From: Actinomycetota bacterium
Lineage (GTDB): Bacteria; Actinomycetota; Actinomycetes; Nanopelagicales; Nanopelagicaceae
DNA: 9,517 nucleotides
Assembly (NCBI GenBank): GCA_009705025.1
Contig: WLDA01000022.1
Coordinates: 1-9,517 of the forward strand
Direction: 5' to 3'
How positions within the stretch are numbered: position 1 is the stretch's first letter; each line of letters begins with the position of its first letter. The notes beneath the pieces are model-generated. The model had not been told where the DNA came from, did no database searches, and saw only the letters and a program-made list of their open reading frames with translations. Positions 6,122 through 9,517 of this stretch are shown piece by piece. The position numbers and the translations under genes are program-made.

Positions 6122-7053
6122 AGCGTGTTTACTCTTTCTATGAAGAAATCCATGAATGCTTCAACATCTACCTTCATTGCAACCTTGCTATTTGGGGCTT
6201 TACCCATTGCCTTAAAGTGATCCGCCGAAGTCTTTGCAACGTTATGGTCACCCTTTAGTTCAACGGTGACGTGATAATCCACGTATTCAACTAAATCTGG
6301 CTTAATCAAAAGTGCGGCAGCTAATGGGTCATTTATTGCACAGCCATCAATACTTTGATACTCATCATGAAATTCCATATAGAAACGAGTGGAATCATCA
6401 ATGAATTTTCGAACTGCTGGGTTCTTACTTTGGATGCGGTCCATATGTCTTTTCTGAAATAAGCACTCATAAGTAACATCTAATGGAACTAATGTAAAAG
6501 TAATGCCAGCTCGAATCACAACATCAAAGGCATGCGGGTCACAGAAAACGTTATATTCCGACGATGGAGTTGCATTACCTGGCGCATGAATAGTTCCACC
6601 CATAGATACAACATCTTTTATTAATGGCACTATCGATGGATCACGCAAAATTGCTAGGGCAAGATTTGTCATAGGACCAATGCATAGCAAAGTAATTTCA
6701 CCGGGATACTTATGAACCAGGTTTATGATGAGTTCGACAGCAGGCGAAGCAGATAGCTTCAGTGCTGGCTCAGGTAGCACTGCATAACCAAGTCCACCAT
6801 CACCATGAGTTTCTTCGGCTACTGACAGTGTTTTTACTAACGGTTCTGAAGCACCACGTGCAATTGGAACATTGACTAAACCACAAAGCTCTGCAATTTG
6901 TAGAGCATTTTTTGCGCACTTATCTACTGTCGTATTTCCATGAGTAACCGTTATTGCCTCAATTGAAATTTCAGGAGATGCGGCAAGTAATAGAAATGCC
7001 AGTGCATCATCTATCCCTGGGTCAGTATCTAGAATAATTCTGCGCTTATTCAT
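6118..7053 (-). CDS. Nucleoside hydrolase with Asn at the usual catalytic His position
   Basis: A complete 311-residue inosine/uridine-preferring nucleoside hydrolase family protein. The metal and ribose site is intact: 'DTDPGIDDA' (Asp11, Asp15, Asp16), Asn40, 'THGDGGLG' (His83), 'SEYNVFCDP' (Glu166, Asn168) and Asp242. The usual 'HDP' before the C-terminal helix is 'NDP' (Asn241). The C-terminal segment is also unusual: the common 'TRGxTVVD' is replaced by 'VAKTSADHF'. It probably hydrolyses a nucleoside other than the canonical pyrimidine substrates, or uses another residue as general acid. The ATG lies 8 bases inside the end of the transporter gene, with AAGG (7063-7066) 9 bases upstream, and its stop overlaps the start of the first phosphorylase gene. 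Family is sure, substrate unknown. Confidence 0.9.
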   Translation of the reverse strand: MNKRRIILDTDPGIDDALAFLLLAASPEISIEAITVTHGNTTVDKCAKNALQIAELCGLVNVPIARGASEPLVKTLSVAEETHGDGGLGYAVLPEPALKLSASPAVELIINLVHKYPGEITLLCIGPMTNLALAILRDPSIVPLIKDVVSMGGTIHAPGNATPSSEYNVFCDPHAFDVVIRAGITFTLVPLDVTYECLFQKRHMDRIQSKNPAVRKFIDDSTRFYMEFHDEYQSIDGCAINDPLAAALLIKPDLVEYVDYHVTVELKGDHNVAKTSADHFKAMGKAPNSKVAMKVDVEAFMDFFIERVNTL

Positions 7054-8230
7054 GTATGAGAACCTTCTTCTGCGTGACTAAGCCGAAGAATGAAACGCAT
7101 GTGGCAATTACAGCGCATCCCGAGACGAAATAGAAGCCATTCCATGCTCCTGTTATAGAAACAAAGGTCCCTGAAATCGCACTTCCCAGAGTAATACCAA
7201 TAGAAATCGCTCCACCAAGGAATGCAAAAGCTTCGTTTAGCCGCTCATTGGGAACAATATCTTTGAGAAGTGCGTTAGCGGCAATAAGAGTTGGAGAAAT
7301 TGCTACTCCTGAAACCATAAGCAGAAAAGGTAAAATGCTATAAATATGAATTACAGCTGGACCAAATGTTGCAATTGTCATGAAGAAGAGCGCAAGAGCA
7401 TAACGATGCGAATTTGAACTTTTCCAGTGCTTTAGGCCATAGAGCGTGCCTGCAACAAGACTTCCGAGTGAATAGATAGCCATGAGTAAACCACCTTGGC
7501 TTTCAAAACCTGCCTCTTTAGCCACCGCGAGTACCGCAATTGTGTTTCCGCCAAAGATGCAACCGAGTGCAACAAGTGAGATCAGCAGCGGTTTGACCAA
7601 AACAATTTTTAGTAGTCCGTGTTTATGTTCTTCAGGATTCTTCGAGAAATCATTCTTATCACTTGTTAGTGAAAGTCCTGATGCACCAATAAAGAGGAAG
7701 AGTAGCCCTGCAATCAATGCAAATTTTGGACCAAACTTTGCAAATAGCAAGCCTGCGCATGCCGGCCCGGCAACAAATGAAAACTCGTCTAGAACGGATT
7801 CAATAGAGAGCGCCGAATTGAGCTCTTTATTATCAGGAAGGGAGCGACCCCAACGTGTTCGGGTAAAGCTTCCAATATTTGCCAAGGATGCACCAGAGGA
7901 AGCAGCGAAAAGTAAAATAAAGATTAACGAAGATGAACTCAATTTAATAAGTGCGCACATCGAAAGAATGTGAACTAAAGTAATTGGAATAAGTACTTTG
8001 CGGCTTCCATGCAGATCTGCAAGTCTTCCGATACGAGGGCCTATAAGAGCACTGGCCAATGTATAACTTCCAGATGCAAGTCCTGCATATGCATAAGAAT
8101 CTGTTGTCGCAGATATCAGAAGAACAATTGCAACTGGATTCATTGCTAAGGGCAATCGCCCAATAGCTCCGTAACCAAGGGTCGCCAGTGCATGTGGTTT
8201 GCGCATTATTTGCGCGTACGAACTGAGCAT
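7046..8230 (-). CDS. Major facilitator superfamily transporter
   Basis: A 394-residue hydrophobic protein with the layout of a 12-segment MFS carrier in the cytoplasmic membrane. The two hydrophobic halves are separated by a charged cytoplasmic loop around residues 190-208 ('SDKNDFSKNPEEHKH'). The MFS motif A appears between segments 2 and 3 as 'GPRIGRLADLHGSRKVL' (64-80). The N-terminal 'GRLPLAMNPVAIVLLI' is typical of a poorly characterised actinobacterial MFS group. ATG at 8230 is preferred to the adjacent TTG at 8233. It leads an operon with a nucleoside hydrolase and two nucleoside phosphorylases and overlaps the hydrolase gene by 8 bases, so import of nucleosides or export of released bases is the likely role. 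It is not a recognisable NupG or concentrative nucleoside transporter, and no substrate motif is visible. Confidence 0.85.
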   Translation of the reverse strand: MLSSYAQIMRKPHALATLGYGAIGRLPLAMNPVAIVLLISATTDSYAYAGLASGSYTLASALIGPRIGRLADLHGSRKVLIPITLVHILSMCALIKLSSSSLIFILLFAASSGASLANIGSFTRTRWGRSLPDNKELNSALSIESVLDEFSFVAGPACAGLLFAKFGPKFALIAGLLFLFIGASGLSLTSDKNDFSKNPEEHKHGLLKIVLVKPLLISLVALGCIFGGNTIAVLAVAKEAGFESQGGLLMAIYSLGSLVAGTLYGLKHWKSSNSHRYALALFFMTIATFGPAVIHIYSILPFLLMVSGVAISPTLIAANALLKDIVPNERLNEAFAFLGGAISIGITLGSAISGTFVSITGAWNGFYFVSGCAVIATCVSFFGLVTQKKVLIHE

Positions 8231-8247
8231 CAATCCCCGGTTTCACA

Positions 8248-8276
8248 ACTGTAAACGATTGCAGAAGTCTATGTCG
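8248..8276 (-). promoter_or_regulatory. Candidate promoter of the MFS-hydrolase-phosphorylase operon
   Basis: On the minus strand GCGACA (about 8276-8271) and TACAGT (8253-8248) match the -35 and -10 consensus at four of six positions each, 17-18 bp apart. They predict a start about 10-15 bases before the ATG at 8230. The -10 overlaps the LacI-type operator, which would allow direct repression. Weak matches. Confidence 0.3.
8250..8263. promoter_or_regulatory. LacI-family-type operator in the divergent promoter region
   Basis: TGTAAACGATTGCA fits the LacI/CcpA-family operator pattern TGNAANCGNTTNCA at every fixed position, with the characteristic central CG and five of seven arm pairs complementary. 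It overlaps the candidate -10 of the leftward transporter operon and the candidate -35 of the rightward deoxyribosyltransferase gene. A LacI-family repressor responding to a nucleoside or sugar is the natural candidate; no such gene is in the window. Confidence 0.55.
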
Positions 8277-8287
8277 CAAGGCATACT
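8259..8287 (+). promoter_or_regulatory. Candidate promoter of the deoxyribosyltransferase gene
   Basis: TTGCAG (8259-8264) and CATACT (8282-8287) are separated by exactly 17 bp, and the -10 keeps the key A2 and T6. Predicted start is near 8294, giving a leader of about 33 bases. The -35 lies inside the LacI-type operator. Confidence 0.35.
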
Positions 8288-8312
8288 GCTGTCTAGGTAA
8301 ACCATTACTTTC

Positions 8313-8319
8313 TTAGGAG
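8313..8319 (+). promoter_or_regulatory. Ribosome binding site of the deoxyribosyltransferase gene
   Basis: TTAGGAG ends 7 bases before the ATG at 8327, a near-ideal Shine-Dalgarno sequence and spacing that fixes this start. Confidence 0.75.
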
Positions 8320-8326
8320 TTTTTAC

Positions 8327-8776
8327 ATGCGCATCTATTTTGCAGGACCACTTTTTACTCCTTATGAAAGAGACTTTATTGATAAGTGCGCAGCAAAAAT
8401 GCGAGCAGCAGGGATGGAAGTTTTTGTTCCACATGAGATTCCATTACCAGATCCAGTAACTCCAGAATTCATTTTCAAAATTGATTCAGAGCAGGTTCTC
8501 AAAGCTGATGCAGTGCTTGCACTCCTTGATGGACCAATGGTTGACGATGGAACTGCATCTGAAATCGGAATTTTCTGGGCAGCAATGCAGAGTGACTCAA
8601 CGAAAAAGGGAATCGTTGGCCTAGTAACAGATACGCGCGTTATTCGTGATCGCAACATGATTGATGGAAAAGGAATAAACCTCTTCGTACGTGGATGCGT
8701 AGAAGATGTTGGAGAAGTTGTCGATACCTTTGAGAAGGGCTTTGCAATCCTTCTCAAATGGCAATCAGAGATGTAA
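8327..8776 (+). CDS. Nucleoside 2-deoxyribosyltransferase family protein
   Basis: A 149-residue protein of the nucleoside 2-deoxyribosyltransferase family. Classical members move 2-deoxyribose between bases; related members (RCL/DNPH1, BlsM, MilB) hydrolyse nucleotides instead. The N-terminal 'IYFAGPLFTPYERDF' (3-17) is the family's first strand and loop, and 'DAVLALLDGPMVDDGTASEIG' runs from 61 to 81, with Glu79 in 'GTASEIG' as the expected nucleophile and Asp73/Asp74 in the substrate pocket. 'DTRVIRDRN' and 'NLFVRGCVE' follow in the C-terminal half as in other members. It has its own promoter region divergent from the transporter operon, and its stop abuts the stop of the convergent Qng1-like gene. 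Transferase versus hydrolase activity cannot be decided from sequence alone. Confidence 0.85.
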   Translation: MRIYFAGPLFTPYERDFIDKCAAKMRAAGMEVFVPHEIPLPDPVTPEFIFKIDSEQVLKADAVLALLDGPMVDDGTASEIGIFWAAMQSDSTKKGIVGLVTDTRVIRDRNMIDGKGINLFVRGCVEDVGEVVDTFEKGFAILLKWQSEM

Positions 8777-9517
8777 TTAGTACATTGTTGTAACTGTTAG
8801 GTGATGTGGCCAATGCGTTGCGTGATAAGACTTCCAGAGTCGGAAATCTACTTGTGGCATGAGTAGAGGTTCCAAGCCCTTTCTGCGTGCATTTATTTCA
8901 TCTGTTAGTCGAGCAACGCTATAGATAGAACTTGCGCGAATTTCGATTTCTGCATCGCTGTCTCTCTCAACAATTGTCAGACTATTTATCTGCTTTTCAA
9001 GTTCGGGTGCGTATTCAAAGATGCCCATAACGCGCATACCGACTGGAACAATGTAATCAGCAAAAGCAGTGAGCAAATGCGCATCTTCTAATTTCCATGC
9101 TTTACGTGGTGAAAGCGTTAGGTGCATCATCCATATACCTAATTGAGCGAGCTTATAAATCTGTATTTGATCGCCCTTGTACATAGAGACATCCTCAAAA
9201 CGTGGAAATTCCTTTGTTAGACGCTCTAAAAGGCCATCGCCATGTGCATAGAGCTTGGGAGCACAAGAGCGTACAAAGTTGTGAAATTTTCCTTTGTAAT
9301 CTGCAACAAGCTTCTCTCCGACAGCGCGCAAAATAGTTACGCGCTCATCGAGCATAGGCATCTCAATAGTTCCGCTAAATACCTTTGCTAGCTCCTCACG
9401 AGTAATTTTCGCAAGGTATTCACCATCGAAAAACGGAATTCCTGCTGCTCGAGCGCGGTGTAGGCAAGCATTCATTGCTTCGCTATCGCACCATCTTTTA
9501 CCCATGTAATCAGTCTC
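8777..9517 (-). CDS. qng1: Queuosine 5'-phosphate N-glycosylase/hydrolase (DUF2419, Qng1), N-terminus outside window
   Basis: The frame stays open through the right edge (ETDY precedes the ATG at 9505). Full-length family members have about 310-340 residues, so this is the C-terminal ~246. Qng1 releases the base queuine from queuosine-5'-monophosphate for reuse in tRNA modification. Family landmarks are visible, counted from the Met at 9505: 'GIPFFDGEYLAKITREEL' (22-39), 'EMPMLDERVTILR' (48-60), 'MYKGDQIQIYKLAQL' (108-122), 'LTAFADYIVPVGMRVMGIFEY' (145-165), 'EIEIRASSIYSV' (186-197), 'VDFRLW' (219-224) and the terminal 'PHHLTVTTMY'. The acidic residues in 'FADYxVP' and 'EIEIRASS' lie in the segments that form the active site. 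It is convergent with, and abuts, the deoxyribosyltransferase-family gene. Recognition is from memory of the family's motifs; I am fairly sure. Confidence 0.8.
   Translation of the reverse strand, partial: ETDYMGKRWCDSEAMNACLHRARAAGIPFFDGEYLAKITREELAKVFSGTIEMPMLDERVTILRAVGEKLVADYKGKFHNFVRSCAPKLYAHGDGLLERLTKEFPRFEDVSMYKGDQIQIYKLAQLGIWMMHLTLSPRKAWKLEDAHLLTAFADYIVPVGMRVMGIFEYAPELEKQINSLTIVERDSDAEIEIRASSIYSVARLTDEINARRKGLEPLLMPQVDFRLWKSYHATHWPHHLTVTTMY

Noticed and set aside
7482..7973. 163-codon + strand open frame opposite the MFS gene
   Set aside because: It is an antisense shadow: composition is the complement of hydrophobic codons, with no ribosome binding site or recognisable domain.
8362..8757. 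131-codon minus-strand open frame opposite the deoxyribosyltransferase gene
   Set aside because: The Ser/Thr/Ile-rich translation is typical of an antisense shadow, and the + strand gene has strong family motifs and a ribosome binding site.
8781..8792. TACA-TTGT-TGTA palindrome just past the stop of the deoxyribosyltransferase gene as a terminator
   Set aside because: The arms are four A/T-rich bases without a following T run, and it lies inside the coding end of the Qng1-like gene.

Overview
The window looks like a nucleoside-salvage and deoxyribose-breakdown locus from a small-genome, A/T-leaning actinobacterium. The tightly overlapping genes, the roughly 312-residue DeoC, the aldehyde dehydrogenase pair next to deoC and a leaderless-type promoter all fit that group, for example freshwater acI/Nanopelagicales. 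The taxonomic placement is inference from gene content only; no rRNA or other marker gene lies here.

Layout, left to right. (1) The 3' end of a nucleoside hydrolase gene on the + strand (2-340), whose stop overlaps the stop of the next gene. (2) A minus-strand operon transcribed from about 3559 down to 337: deoC, a complete aldehyde dehydrogenase, and a short catalytically dead aldehyde-dehydrogenase-like protein. The last two look like a split version of the two-domain ALDH16 enzyme. (3) A 130-base divergent promoter region (3560-3689) with a perfect 6-bp-arm inverted repeat. (4) A + strand pyrimidine-type nucleoside hydrolase (3690-4628). (5) A four-gene minus-strand operon (8230 down to 4625): an MFS transporter, a second nucleoside hydrolase, and two tandem paralogous uridine-phosphorylase-family enzymes, with overlapping or abutting junctions. 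(6) A second divergent promoter region (8231-8326) with a LacI-family-type operator. (7) A + strand nucleoside 2-deoxyribosyltransferase-family gene (8327-8776). (8) The 3' two thirds or so of a DUF2419/Qng1 queuosine-salvage hydrolase gene on the minus strand, cut by the right edge.

How the genes fit together (inference from known families): the MFS protein may move nucleosides or bases across the membrane. The nucleoside hydrolases and phosphorylases split nucleosides into base plus (deoxy)ribose or (deoxy)ribose-1-phosphate. DeoC cleaves deoxyribose-5-phosphate to glyceraldehyde-3-phosphate and acetaldehyde, and the aldehyde dehydrogenase pair would oxidise the acetaldehyde to acetate. The deoxyribosyltransferase-family protein and Qng1 act on other N-glycosidic bonds of nucleosides or nucleotides. 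Phosphopentomutase, ribokinase and any dedicated regulator are not in the window.

There is no stretch over 300 bases without a gene. I saw no tRNA, rRNA, CRISPR array, insertion sequence or convincing intrinsic terminator. The points most worth following are the split ALDH16-like pair, the active-site divergence among the three nucleoside hydrolases and between the two phosphorylases, and a queuosine-salvage hydrolase beside a nucleoside-salvage cluster.
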